Program-made: the position numbers and the translations under genes | Assembly: GCA_963976875.1 (NCBI GenBank) | Contig: CAXBML010000001.1 | Location: 1-64,000 of the forward strand | From: Berkiella_A sp963976875 | GTDB lineage: Bacteria > Pseudomonadota > Gammaproteobacteria > Berkiellales > Berkiellaceae | Direction: 5' to 3' | DNA: 64,000 nucleotides | Notes under the pieces: model-generated | Told to the model about the DNA's origin: nothing | Seen by the model: the letters and a program-made list of their open reading frames with translations, nothing else | Databases searched by the model: none | Part shown: one piece after another, positions 44,262 through 53,142 of the stretch | Numbering within the stretch: position 1 is the stretch's first letter | Layout: every line of letters starts with the position of its first letter

Positions 44262-44907
44262 AGCACCAGCAGCCAAAATGATCTCTTTAGAAGGGATTGA
44301 AGGGGTCGGTAAAACGACCAACATGGATTTTTTAGAAAAATTACTCCGCCAGAAAAAAATAGATCTTGTCCGGACACGTGAACCGGGTGGCACCGTTATC
44401 AGCGAAGCCATTCGTCAAATCCTATTGCGCAAAGATGATGAAGCCTTATTGCCTTTGACAGAAGTTTTATTATTATATGCCGGTCGGCACCAGCATGTAC
44501 AGCATGTGATTCAACCTGCGCTGGAAGCGAACAAATGGGTTTTGTGTGATAGATTTTTTGATGCCACAATCGCTTACCAAGGTGGTGGTCGAGAAATTTC
44601 TGTAGAAAAAATACTGGAGCTAAATAAATGGGTTTTGGGTAATTTTAAACCAAATGATACCATTATCTTGGATGCGCCTGTTCCTGTTGCGTTAGAACGT
44701 ATCCAAAAACGCAAAGAACTTGATCGTATAGAGGAAGAAAAAGTAGATTTTTTTGAGCGGGTTCGCGCCCAATATCTCGCCTTGGCTGAAAGAGAACCTA
44801 AGCGTTTTTGGGTAGTGGATGCCTCTGGTGACCTAGAATCCGTGCAGAAACAATTAGAGTATATTGTTGGGGAAATTGTTCTTTCAGCTGATACCATTAC
44901 ATCATAG
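44254..44907 (+). CDS. tmk: Thymidylate kinase
   Basis: A 217-residue dTMP kinase with P-loop EGIEGVGKTT, the REPGGT motif and DRFFDATIAYQGGGR. It makes dTDP for DNA synthesis. Translation appears to start at TTG 44254, just after a strong GGAAGGGGG and inside the end of mltG. ATG 44278 would remove part of the first beta-strand context and has no ribosome site. The mltG-tmk-holB-pilZ-tatD order is conserved. Confidence 0.94.
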   Translation: MSKAPAAKMISLEGIEGVGKTTNMDFLEKLLRQKKIDLVRTREPGGTVISEAIRQILLRKDDEALLPLTEVLLLYAGRHQHVQHVIQPALEANKWVLCDRFFDATIAYQGGGREISVEKILELNKWVLGNFKPNDTIILDAPVPVALERIQKRKELDRIEEEKVDFFERVRAQYLALAEREPKRFWVVDASGDLESVQKQLEYIVGEIVLSADTITS

Positions 44908-44915
44908 AGAAAAAA

Positions 44916-45905
44916 ATGTCTTTTGAGCAGAGCCCTATTTGGCAGCAATTATTATTAGCAAAGCAGCGTCAACATTTACATCATGCGCTGCTTCTTTCTG
45001 GCAGCCAGCAAGGCAAAGAAAGATTTGCCTTGGCATTTGCAAAATACCTGTTGTGTGCCAATCCACAGGATGATACTGCTTGTGGTCACTGTCAAAGTTG
45101 CCATTTTTTTGACGAAGACTATCATCCAGACTTGTGTGTCCTGGGTAAAGATGTTGAAACTCGCGTTAAAATTGACGATATTAGAGAAGTCATACAGTTT
45201 TTATCTCAATCGCCTCATACCGCGCAAGTTAAGATTGTTGTGATTTGCCATGCACATTTATTAAACGTCGCATCTCAAAATGCTTTATTGAAAATCTTAG
45301 AAGAGCCACCGCAAAGTGTTCATTTTATTTTAACTAGTGCCAAACCACATTTATTGTTACCGACAATAAAAAGTCGTTGCTTAAGCTATGTTTTTAAGAG
45401 CATGACACAAAAGCAAGTATTGGAAAATCTAAAGACAGCCATTCAGCAACAATCAGAATTGAGTGCATTAACACGCTATTCAGAGCAAGAGTTACAAGCG
45501 CTATTATACTTGGCCGATGGCAATATAGAAGAGGTGTTAACTTGGTCTCAATCTCCTATATGGGAGCATCGAAATGCGTTGATCGGTGAGTTTATATTGG
45601 GTAATCTGCAGCACAATACAAATTTACAATCACACATGGTGCGTCACGCAGAACACGCACTATACTTTATATATTTGGCATTAAGTGAATGGATTCGCCA
45701 ACAGATGAGCAGCGTGCCTGTAAATAGCTACATACTAAATCGTGAGTATACAAAACGGCCTCAATTGGATTTACAACCTTATTTTGAATACTTGTACCAC
45801 ATTGAGCAAGCCATTCAATCCGTCGCTCAGGTACCCGGGATAAATAAACTATTATTGTTTCAGTCATTATTAGTAAAAAGAAAGGCTATTATAGCTGTTA
45901 GCTAA
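44916..45905 (+). CDS. holB: DNA polymerase III delta' subunit
   Basis: A 329-residue clamp-loader subunit. It has the N-terminal AAA+-like fold with a Cys cluster (CANPQDDTACGHCQSC) that binds zinc, a LKILEEPP motif and the SRC sensor-1 motif (IKSRCL). The P-loop is degenerate (GSQQGKER), as expected because delta' does not hydrolyse ATP. It is 8 bp after tmk and part of the same operon. Confidence 0.93.
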   Translation: MSFEQSPIWQQLLLAKQRQHLHHALLLSGSQQGKERFALAFAKYLLCANPQDDTACGHCQSCHFFDEDYHPDLCVLGKDVETRVKIDDIREVIQFLSQSPHTAQVKIVVICHAHLLNVASQNALLKILEEPPQSVHFILTSAKPHLLLPTIKSRCLSYVFKSMTQKQVLENLKTAIQQQSELSALTRYSEQELQALLYLADGNIEEVLTWSQSPIWEHRNALIGEFILGNLQHNTNLQSHMVRHAEHALYFIYLALSEWIRQQMSSVPVNSYILNREYTKRPQLDLQPYFEYLYHIEQAIQSVAQVPGINKLLLFQSLLVKRKAIIAVS

Positions 45906-45931
45906 TAGCTTGGTTACAGGATACTCTCACC

Positions 45932-45969
45932 ACCTACAATGTCCCGCAGTCAAGCATGGCAACGTAGGT
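45932..45969. repeat. Imperfect inverted repeat between holB and pilZ
   Basis: ACCTAC (45932-45937) pairs with GTAGGT (45964-45969), with partial flanking CTC/GAG pairing. The 102-bp gap is otherwise featureless. It could be a decayed REP-like element because of the GTAGG core, or a simple mRNA hairpin. Confidence 0.3.
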
Positions 45970-46007
45970 AGAGGGGGAGCCGTTACAATTAAAGATAAGG
46001 ATTATCG

Positions 46008-46385
46008 ATGAATCAGGTTGAACCGGAATCAACGAGCGAGCCTAAAAAGCCGCGTACAGGTATGTTATCATTAACCATACGAGATAAAGCAGTTTTATAT
46101 GCAGCATACATGCCCTTTGTAAAAGGAGGGGCGCTCTTTATTCCTACAAATAAAGCGTATACTTTAGGGGATGAAGTTTTTATGATGCTGAGTTTGATGG
46201 AAGAAAAAGAAAAACTATCCACTTCAGGCAAGGTTGTTTGGATTACACCAGAAGGCGCCCAAGGAAATAAAGCAACCGGTATTGGTGTTCAATTCACCGG
46301 GGACGAAGGACAAACTATCCGCAATAAAATTGAGACATATTTGGCTGGTTTATTAGAATCCGATCGTATTACTCATACCATGTAA
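46008..46385 (+). CDS. pilZ: PilZ domain protein
   Basis: A 125-residue PilZ-domain protein in the classical holB-pilZ-tatD position. GALFIPTNKAYTLGDEVFMML and GKVVWITPEG...GIGVQF are the PilZ motifs. The N-terminal RxxxR needed for c-di-GMP binding is not present in clear form, as in the founding Pseudomonas PilZ, which works in type IV pilus assembly. With comEC in the window this hints at pili and competence. Confidence 0.92.
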   Translation: MNQVEPESTSEPKKPRTGMLSLTIRDKAVLYAAYMPFVKGGALFIPTNKAYTLGDEVFMMLSLMEEKEKLSTSGKVVWITPEGAQGNKATGIGVQFTGDEGQTIRNKIETYLAGLLESDRITHTM

Positions 46386-46433
46386 GATATTAAAGTAAAT
46401 TATTAAAGTAAATTATTAAAATAGAGAGTTTTC

Positions 46434-47216
46434 ATGTTAATCGACTCCCACTGCCATTTGAATATGTTAGATTTAGCTGAATTTGATGGCAATTTAGATA
46501 ATGTCATGAAAAAAGCAGAAGAAGCGGGTGTTAAACAGTTTTTATGCGTTTCAGTCACATTAGAAGATCATGCGGCATTATTAGATATCGCAAACCGCTA
46601 TCCTCAAGTTGATATTTCTATTGGTGTGCATCCCAACGAACATGCGGGTATGGGTATTGATATGGCTGATTTGTATCAAAAAGCCCAACACGCACGTGTG
46701 GTGGCGATTGGTGAAACGGGACTAGATTATTTCCGCTCTGAAGGTGAGTTGGCTTGGCAGCAAGATCGTTTTAGAGGTCATATTGATATAGCAAAGCAAT
46801 TGCAAAAGCCTTTAATTATTCATACCCGTGCAGCTAAAAAAGATACTATTGATATTATGCGTGCAGAAAAAGCAGATCAAGCCAGAGGCGTGATGCATTG
46901 TTTCACTGAAGATTGGACTATGGCAAAGCAAGCACTAGACTTAGACTTTTATATTTCATTTTCAGGCATAGTCACATTTAACAGCGCAAAAGAGTTACAA
47001 GAAGTGGCGAAAAAAGTGCCCCTCGAGAGGTTTTTAATTGAGACAGATTGTCCCTATCTCGCGCCAACACCGCACCGTGGCAAGATGAACCAACCTGCTT
47101 ATGTAAAACATGTTGCTGAGTTTATTGCTCAACTCAGAGGTATGACTTTTGAAGAAGTTGCTAAAATTTCGACTGAAAATTACTATGCTTTGTTTGGACA
47201 TACATCAAAAGCATAA
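46434..47216 (+). CDS. tatD: TatD-family metal-dependent DNase
   Basis: A 260-residue TIM-barrel hydrolase with all metal ligands visible: DSHCHLN, GETGLDYF, IIHTRAA, MHCFTED and ETDCPYLAP. It matches the YcfH/TatD branch encoded beside holB-pilZ. Members have 3'-5' exonuclease or D-aminoacyl-hydrolase-like activities; the exact substrate is not readable. It is the last gene of the tmk-holB-pilZ-tatD run and is followed by convergent accessory genes. Confidence 0.94.
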   Translation: MLIDSHCHLNMLDLAEFDGNLDNVMKKAEEAGVKQFLCVSVTLEDHAALLDIANRYPQVDISIGVHPNEHAGMGIDMADLYQKAQHARVVAIGETGLDYFRSEGELAWQQDRFRGHIDIAKQLQKPLIIHTRAAKKDTIDIMRAEKADQARGVMHCFTEDWTMAKQALDLDFYISFSGIVTFNSAKELQEVAKKVPLERFLIETDCPYLAPTPHRGKMNQPAYVKHVAEFIAQLRGMTFEEVAKISTENYYALFGHTSKA

Positions 47217-47304
47217 AAAGTATTGATATATTTTTAGGCTCATCTGAGCCATTCTCGCTTTTGGGATAAGACAAGATGGCTCAGTAAACAGATTTTATGG
47301 ATTA

Positions 47305-48585
47305 TCAACGTCGCTTTCTTTTGCATGGACGAGGTGACGAGGTGTCTTTTTCTTCTCCTTTAGTTTCATCTTGTCGCTCTTCCTCATCGTCCGAAGAAGC
47401 TTCAGCTTTGAGGGCTGGGTTTGAAACCGGGAAACGAGCGGTCTGCTCTTGTGTTTCGTCATCACTACAGTCAGTACTATTGCCACTACTACTGTCACTT
47501 ATTTCATCAGACGTTCTTTTGTATGGATGGGTTAGAGGTTTGAGTATTGCCCCAGCCGCGGAAGCGTCAGGTGCGGCTCCCCCCCTAGCTGCTAAAACTG
47601 CACTATTCAAGGTATCAGCTGCCCCAAGACTGCTCCAATAAAATGACGGTGGTTGAAAATCACTATCACTAGTCTTAAGTCTGTGTTCCAAAACAATTAT
47701 GCGAGAATCCTCGTTTTGACCATTCATTGCCGCAAAAGAGGTGTTGTGTCTTGGTAGCGTGCGGATTCTCTCAGGTAGGGTATCCCTATTAATCAGTGTT
47801 GTTTCATAATACAATGAACTAAGATTAGGACACCTGCAAAATATTTCTTCTGGTAGCGAACTAAGAAGAGGGGTATGCATAAAATTTAATGAATTGGTTT
47901 TTGCGTGACTTTCTGTAAAGAGAGCGCAGGCCATGTCAGGAAAACGGGTTATATGCTTAATGTTAAGTTTTCGATTAATATCTTGGTCACCCCCTCGCAT
48001 GTATCTTAGAGTTCTCCATATGTGAGTCGATGCTTTAAGACTATCGTTAATGAGCTCGATATTCATTTGAATAAGAAGTTTTTCCAGATGTATTAAAGTG
48101 TCGAGGTTATCGATTTTTGTAATACTTTTAATCACATCTAAGGCTGTTGATATTGATTTAGTAAGAGTTATGGGATGATCAGTAGCCGTTTTCTTGAAAA
48201 AAGCAATTTCTTGTAATTGGCGAGCCCTCATCGCTTGGAAGTGTAAGTCAAATGTTGCTTTGACATTTCCTGGGGCAATATTATCAGGAGCAGGTATTGT
48301 TTGATTAACTTGCCTTAAATCATTTAATTTGTCTGTCCATAATGCATCTTGAGCTAATACCTGGCGAGCGATGTTAGATGTTTGTCCAATTTTAGCAATT
48401 TCTACTTCTGATAGATGTTTCAATATGTTAGATAGTACATCAGGTGAGCATAGTTCTGCTTTTTGCCAATCAGTTAGTCTAGGAGCGGGTGCAGCAGAAG
48501 CATCAGCGGCAAAATCAGCAGAAGCGGCAGCAGCTGAAGCATCTGGATCTAAAGATTGTATTGGTGAATCAGAAAGTAAAGGCAT
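47305..48585 (-). CDS. F-box-like protein with basic C-terminal tail, putative effector
   Basis: A 426-residue protein. Residues ~46-87 read as an F-box: a start like SPDVLSNILKHLSEVEI, then IGQTSNIARQVL and an ALWTDKL ending, matching the eukaryotic pattern LPxEVLxxILxxLxxxxL...VSxxWxxLxxxxxLWxxL. The N-terminal 40 residues are Ala/Ser/Asp low-complexity. The middle is helical. HTPLLSSLPEEIFCRCPNLSSL looks like one LRR-type unit. The C-terminus is acidic and Ser-rich, then ends CKRKRR, a candidate nuclear signal. F-box proteins bind Skp1 and recruit substrates to SCF ubiquitin ligases, which bacteria lack, so action in a host is inferred. It is convergent with tatD at the edge of the accessory block. 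Confidence 0.65.
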   Translation of the reverse strand: MPLLSDSPIQSLDPDASAAAASADFAADASAAPAPRLTDWQKAELCSPDVLSNILKHLSEVEIAKIGQTSNIARQVLAQDALWTDKLNDLRQVNQTIPAPDNIAPGNVKATFDLHFQAMRARQLQEIAFFKKTATDHPITLTKSISTALDVIKSITKIDNLDTLIHLEKLLIQMNIELINDSLKASTHIWRTLRYMRGGDQDINRKLNIKHITRFPDMACALFTESHAKTNSLNFMHTPLLSSLPEEIFCRCPNLSSLYYETTLINRDTLPERIRTLPRHNTSFAAMNGQNEDSRIIVLEHRLKTSDSDFQPPSFYWSSLGAADTLNSAVLAARGGAAPDASAAGAILKPLTHPYKRTSDEISDSSSGNSTDCSDDETQEQTARFPVSNPALKAEASSDDEEERQDETKGEEKDTSSPRPCKRKRR

Positions 48586-48735
48586 AATTGTATTTACTAC
48601 AGTAGTATTGTAAGTTGAATTACTATATATCTGTTAGGAAAACTTTATAAGGGGGAGAAATCCTATCCTAGATAAATGGTCTCTCTGGTTTAACAAAGTG
48701 GTTGTCTAAAAAGATAAATCTATTTAAAAGAAATT

Positions 48736-50502
48736 TTGTTGATATTTTTAACTAATATTCTGCTCACACATATTAGTTTTGTTGAGAGGTTATTGTGCCT
48801 GTACATACAACCAGTAGATTTTATAGCAGCGAGTGATAATAATAAAATACATACTCATGGATTGGAGTTAGTGTTGCTTGAATCACTTATGTCTGTGATA
48901 GGCCGTTTTAGTTTTGGAGCAGTCAAGCCGAATACAACAGAGGCTATCGAGCCATTTGTCTGCAGTGATAGTTTACCTATCATGAAAAATATATCGATGA
49001 TAGATGCGCTCCAACAAATAGATTCTGCGTTATCAGAACTCCATGTCAGTTCGACAACAGATTTGTATCAGTTAAAATTTCTTAAGAAAATCGGTAAGCT
49101 TATATTAGATTTAGATACGCCTGGGCTTGCTTGGGAACCAGCCGTTGTAAAAATTTTAATATTAATCAATACACAGCATTTTAAGCTGGATTTGAGACAT
49201 CTTAATCCGTTATTTCTGAAAATTATCATAAGGTGTGTTCTTTATTCACAGAGTCGTGCTATCTCAAGTAAAAGAAAATATTTTTTTTCTATTTTAAATA
49301 AGTATAAATATTTTAAAAAAGTATCACACATAGACGATGCTTTTAAAATTGCATTTTCCAATAATAACGCACTTGCTTTCGAAGATTTATTAGATCATAA
49401 AAACATCTTACCCAATGCAGACTTAATTAAATATGCCAATAAGTTTCAGTCAGGGGCATTGCCTAATTTACATTGTTATAATTTATTTCCATTATTAAAT
49501 CCTGAGGACTATAAGAATAAAAAATGGCGCCAATTAACTTCATATGAAAAATTATATTGGTTGGCCTTTGATCAAGAGCACATGAAAAAACTGGCCCATA
49601 GAATAGGTTTAAAAGGCAATATTCAGTGTTATTGGCAAGGACATAGTTACTCAACATTGGGTATTAAGTTGCTAGATAAATCTGATGATATCGTAGAGCT
49701 TGAAGGAGAAGAGGAGGGGCGGTCTTTATTGCAATTTAAACGAAATTTACTCTTGTTTCAGGTGTCTATGCCGCAAGAAAAAATCATACTCGATGAGGCA
49801 TTGTCTCATGCAGTCGAGTTAATCTCAAATGTTGAACCTATGCTTGAGCATCAATTTAAACATAAATTGAATGATAAAAAAAATCATATTTATATTTTCC
49901 CATTTATTGATGAGCATACTGCAACTGGATACCATACGGTTGATGGCTGGTATTATCAAATTAATATGGGTTTTTTAAGTGGTGATGAGCCTGGGATACA
50001 TGTCTATAGAGTTCCTAACGAGTCAAGAGTGCTAACACATGGGCAGTTAACTAATTTGCAGTATAAGCATAAAACAGAGCATTTATACAACATAGAAAAT
50101 CTTTGTGGCTTAAAAAAAATAGCTTATATTAAATTACCAGGCCAACCTTGTGGTAATTGTAGTTATGAAAGTTTAAAAGGGTTATTTTGTGCTATTTTGT
50201 TTGATAATTTATGTCAGACATATAGTTTGCCTGTTGCTGCAACAAAAACATTAACGTTGTACAGAATGTTTTGTGAGTATGACATTAATGATGCTATTTT
50301 TGACTATCGTCAGCATGCTTTATCTATTAATCAAGAGTTGATAAGGCTAGCATATTCTAAAAAACAAAGCTTGCTGGAAAGTCAGGTATTTGATGACACT
50401 AATTTTAGTGTAACAGTATTTTCTTCTGAAACAGACGATGAGTTACATTTTAATGAGTATCAAACCACATCACAGTCACGTGTATCTTTAAAGTGTCACT
50501 AA
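48736..50502 (+). CDS. Unknown 588-residue protein with conserved-looking Cys motif
   Basis: Not recognised. The protein has a helical N-terminal half (repeat-like helices around residues 100-260) and a beta-rich C-terminal half with QPCGNCSYESLKGL (Cys472, Cys475), followed by a DYRQH motif. A lone Cys with GNCS and later His/Asp recalls cysteine-protease-like effector folds, but this is only a resemblance. The start is uncertain: the frame begins at TTG 48736, and ATG 48889 is the first ATG. A better ribosome site (GAGAGG) precedes GTG 48795, which lies in another frame and stops after 13 codons. That might mean a frameshift near 48835. No signal peptide. Effector-like by neighbourhood. Confidence 0.55.
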   Translation: MLIFLTNILLTHISFVERLLCLYIQPVDFIAASDNNKIHTHGLELVLLESLMSVIGRFSFGAVKPNTTEAIEPFVCSDSLPIMKNISMIDALQQIDSALSELHVSSTTDLYQLKFLKKIGKLILDLDTPGLAWEPAVVKILILINTQHFKLDLRHLNPLFLKIIIRCVLYSQSRAISSKRKYFFSILNKYKYFKKVSHIDDAFKIAFSNNNALAFEDLLDHKNILPNADLIKYANKFQSGALPNLHCYNLFPLLNPEDYKNKKWRQLTSYEKLYWLAFDQEHMKKLAHRIGLKGNIQCYWQGHSYSTLGIKLLDKSDDIVELEGEEEGRSLLQFKRNLLLFQVSMPQEKIILDEALSHAVELISNVEPMLEHQFKHKLNDKKNHIYIFPFIDEHTATGYHTVDGWYYQINMGFLSGDEPGIHVYRVPNESRVLTHGQLTNLQYKHKTEHLYNIENLCGLKKIAYIKLPGQPCGNCSYESLKGLFCAILFDNLCQTYSLPVAATKTLTLYRMFCEYDINDAIFDYRQHALSINQELIRLAYSKKQSLLESQVFDDTNFSVTVFSSETDDELHFNEYQTTSQSRVSLKCH

Positions 50503-50565
50503 GTTGTACTTTAGTGTCGGTGAAATCAAGTATATAGCAGTATAAATATATTATATATTTAAATC

Positions 50566-51333
50566 TCACTTTGATTTTTTTCTCGTGACGCCAGGCGGTA
50601 GTTTTTTATCTGTCTTTTTTTGTTCGTTATAAAATTTTGCGAGCTTTTCTAATCTCAATTGTTTTTTGTGTTCTAAAAGCAGTGTTGAGGGCATAGCATT
50701 TTGCCTTTGCAACTTATTAGATTCAGAAGAAGTCGCTTGTATTTCGTTTGTTTTTGACGGCTGATTTTCTTTAGCGCTAGATGTTTCAAGTGATAAATGT
50801 TTGTATTCTTCATGTCTACTTTTTGTCCACTTGTTTACTTCGCCAGGAACGTCAAGTTTTAGCTCTTCTTCTGATAATTCAACTTTGGGATATTTTTTAT
50901 ATAAATCTGGTTGTGTTTGTTCGAGCATTTTTTTTAATGCGATACCTTTATCGTCATTCCAAATGCCGCCGCCAATAACAGAGGATATTACCATGCACTC
51001 TATATTTTTGAAGCGCTGCCATATTTTATTTGTGGCATCAAGACCTGTAACCTCAATTAGAGGTTTGTATGTTGTCCTTAATTCATCAGGCGTTGGTGCG
51101 GATGGTTTAATGTATTTTGCATGTCCCCCTTGATAAACTAGCGTGGCTCTATCGAGAGGTTTTTTTGAATCTTTATCAGTTATTCCCTCAAAAGGAAAAT
51201 ATGTATCTTTAAAACCAGATGAAGTACCACTTGATTCATAAAACCTTTGTGAAGTGGTTTCCCCTGTTTTAATAACGGTTATTTTTCGTGTGGCTTCTTC
51301 ACTGCTAAACTCTATTGTGTTGTAAATACTCAC
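50566..51333 (-). CDS. Unknown 255-residue soluble protein with basic tail
   Basis: Not recognised. The N-terminal ~150 residues are mixed alpha/beta with a Gly-rich SSVIGGGIWNDDKGIALKKML segment. Residues 150-255 are charged and low-complexity (Glu/Lys/Ser/Gln), partly coiled-coil, ending KLPPGVTRKKSK. There is no signal peptide or membrane segment. It is convergent with the 588-residue gene, 63 bp between stops. Its composition and the basic end resemble the F-box and ankyrin proteins on either side. Confidence 0.5.
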   Translation of the reverse strand: MSIYNTIEFSSEEATRKITVIKTGETTSQRFYESSGTSSGFKDTYFPFEGITDKDSKKPLDRATLVYQGGHAKYIKPSAPTPDELRTTYKPLIEVTGLDATNKIWQRFKNIECMVISSVIGGGIWNDDKGIALKKMLEQTQPDLYKKYPKVELSEEELKLDVPGEVNKWTKSRHEEYKHLSLETSSAKENQPSKTNEIQATSSESNKLQRQNAMPSTLLLEHKKQLRLEKLAKFYNEQKKTDKKLPPGVTRKKSK

Positions 51334-51768
51334 GATTATATTCTCAAGTCTTAGGAATTTATATTGGTTGCTCTTTAATTGGATTTGACAATAAAGAGTA
51401 ATAAAAGTTCAAGTGTTATAGCCAGTATAAGCATATATACACTATATTAGATCTAGCCACATTATTTGAAAAAGCACACAGTAAATTTTGATTATATTGG
51501 GTGAGTCAAAAACTTTGAAATGATATTGGGACACACGAGGTGTTTAAAGACACGCAATATAAAAAATTTTAGACAGACAAAATATCTAGCGCCATTAAAG
51601 GACGCACCATAACAAATATTGAAAAATATTGGTATATATGAACTAAAATTAGGGCAAAACTTTATAGGGAATCTATAAAATAATTGGTAATGTAGCTAGA
51701 GAATTGCTTCAAACACTATAGGAAGATAAAAATGTTTTAATGATACAATCTTTTAGTAACAGGAACTA
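51334..51768. other. 435-bp AT-rich gap, no gene seen
   Basis: Only very short frames occur. It must contain the promoter for the minus-strand gene ending at 50566. A stretch at 51455-51512 (GCCACAT...TTTGATTATAT) loosely resembles 52967-53012 on the other side of the transposase gene. No RNA gene or terminator was recognised. Confidence 0.4.
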
Positions 51769-52740
51769 TTAAGAATATAAAATTCGCGCAGCCTGAATAC
51801 CTTTAGCATTTCTAGCTCTATTTTTACTGAAGTTAATAAGGCAGCCTTCGCCTCCAATAGCATGAAAAAACTTATTCCGATGCCGTTTGATCATATCTAT
51901 CCAAGTATTAGGGCAGAGATGAATACGTTGTAAGATTGGTTCAAGCACTTTGGGGATGGAGCCAAATTTATCATTCCTTAAAATTCTGCCAGTGTAGTCT
52001 ACCAGTTCAAAATAATTGTTGAGAGAGTAATCAATTGAGGGGGCGCTAGACTCCGAGGTTAGTTCTTTGCTTGCAAACGGAGCAAGAGAATTGGGTTGTG
52101 TTATATTCACCCCATCTTTGTTTTTTTTGTGCGCTTGTTTTGTCGACGACTTAATTCGTTCATAAATTGATGTGAATTCCGATTCTTCCGGAGTTTGTGC
52201 CATTCCTGCTCTAATAGGATTGAGATCGACATATGCCATAGTATTGAGTAAAGCCGCATCATCTAATAATGCTTGTGACTTAAAACGACTTTCCCAAAAT
52301 TTACCTGTGACTTTATCCTCCAAATTAGAGGCTCTCGCTAGATACTCATTTAAACATTTCATAAACCAACTGATGTCATACAGTCTGGTGCGCCAAAGCA
52401 TTATTTTGTCACTTTTATTGTAGTTTGATTTGGCGTCAGTTGGAAAAATTTCAGCCCAACGAGATTGTACTTCGTCGTCCGACCAATTTAGAGCAGCCGG
52501 TTGATCTACAAATAAAACAAGGTGGTAGTGATTACTCATAATTGCATAGGCACAAATTTTAATTGAGAAAATATTTGAAAGTTCTTTGATTTTATTGACG
52601 AGCCATTGTTTTCTGTGGGAATAGTCCTGTTTAGTTTTTTTATTAAAACCACACAAATAGCTATGTCGAACACAACGCGCCGTACAGTGATAATATGGCG
52701 TTGCTTCAAGATTAATTTGCATAGAACGAGCTGACGTCAT
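51769..52740 (-). CDS. RAYT/TnpA_REP-type Y1 transposase
   Basis: A 323-residue protein of the Y1_Tnp superfamily (PF01797). The opening YYHCTARCVRHSYLC, the metal-binding HxH motif in MSNHYHLVLFVD (His71, His73) and a single catalytic Tyr in MAYVDLNPIRAGMA (Tyr170) are all present, so it looks active. These single-strand nucleases cut and move REP palindromes and are usually domesticated single-copy genes. The C-terminal extension is longer than in E. coli RayT. No IS-type ends were found around it. It splits the accessory block into two halves. Confidence 0.85.
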   Translation of the reverse strand: MTSARSMQINLEATPYYHCTARCVRHSYLCGFNKKTKQDYSHRKQWLVNKIKELSNIFSIKICAYAIMSNHYHLVLFVDQPAALNWSDDEVQSRWAEIFPTDAKSNYNKSDKIMLWRTRLYDISWFMKCLNEYLARASNLEDKVTGKFWESRFKSQALLDDAALLNTMAYVDLNPIRAGMAQTPEESEFTSIYERIKSSTKQAHKKNKDGVNITQPNSLAPFASKELTSESSAPSIDYSLNNYFELVDYTGRILRNDKFGSIPKVLEPILQRIHLCPNTWIDMIKRHRNKFFHAIGGEGCLINFSKNRARNAKGIQAARILYS

Positions 52741-53142
52741 AACTTAAAAGTGAATTAATTAATGATAGGCAATAATACGCTGTTGTTGTTTTTAGAGTCA
52801 AGCTAGGCAGTGGCATATTATTAATTTCTTTATCATGGATGTCCTATTGGTTCATTATTAATGACGTAGACACACAAAATAATTTAATTTCCAGGAAAGA
52901 TTATTTATATTAAAGGGATTGTGGCTCCACAAATAATCTTTTACTGGAATGGCTCTATTAATTTTGGCCACATATCTGAAAAAAAATACCCCCTATCTTG
53001 ATTATATCAGTTGAATTATAAAAAACCCTTGAAAAAGATAAGGTTGTAAGACATGCGTGTTATTTGTTAAGAAAATTTCCTATGCTAAATTTGGAATGGG
53101 AAAAATAGAATAGAGCTCTATTATTTTTCTTTTAGGGTTGTT
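52741..53142. other. 402-bp gap upstream of the ankyrin gene, no gene seen
   Basis: AT-rich with no frame above about 20 codons. Runs of A (52979-52988 region) and short palindromes occur, and the ankyrin-gene promoter must lie here. It holds the segment that loosely matches 51455-51512. Nothing else could be supported. Confidence 0.4.

Noticed and set aside
47237..47250. GGCTCA-TC-TGAGCC hairpin between tatD and the F-box gene as a terminator
   Set aside because: Short stem with no T-run in the transcribed direction on either strand.
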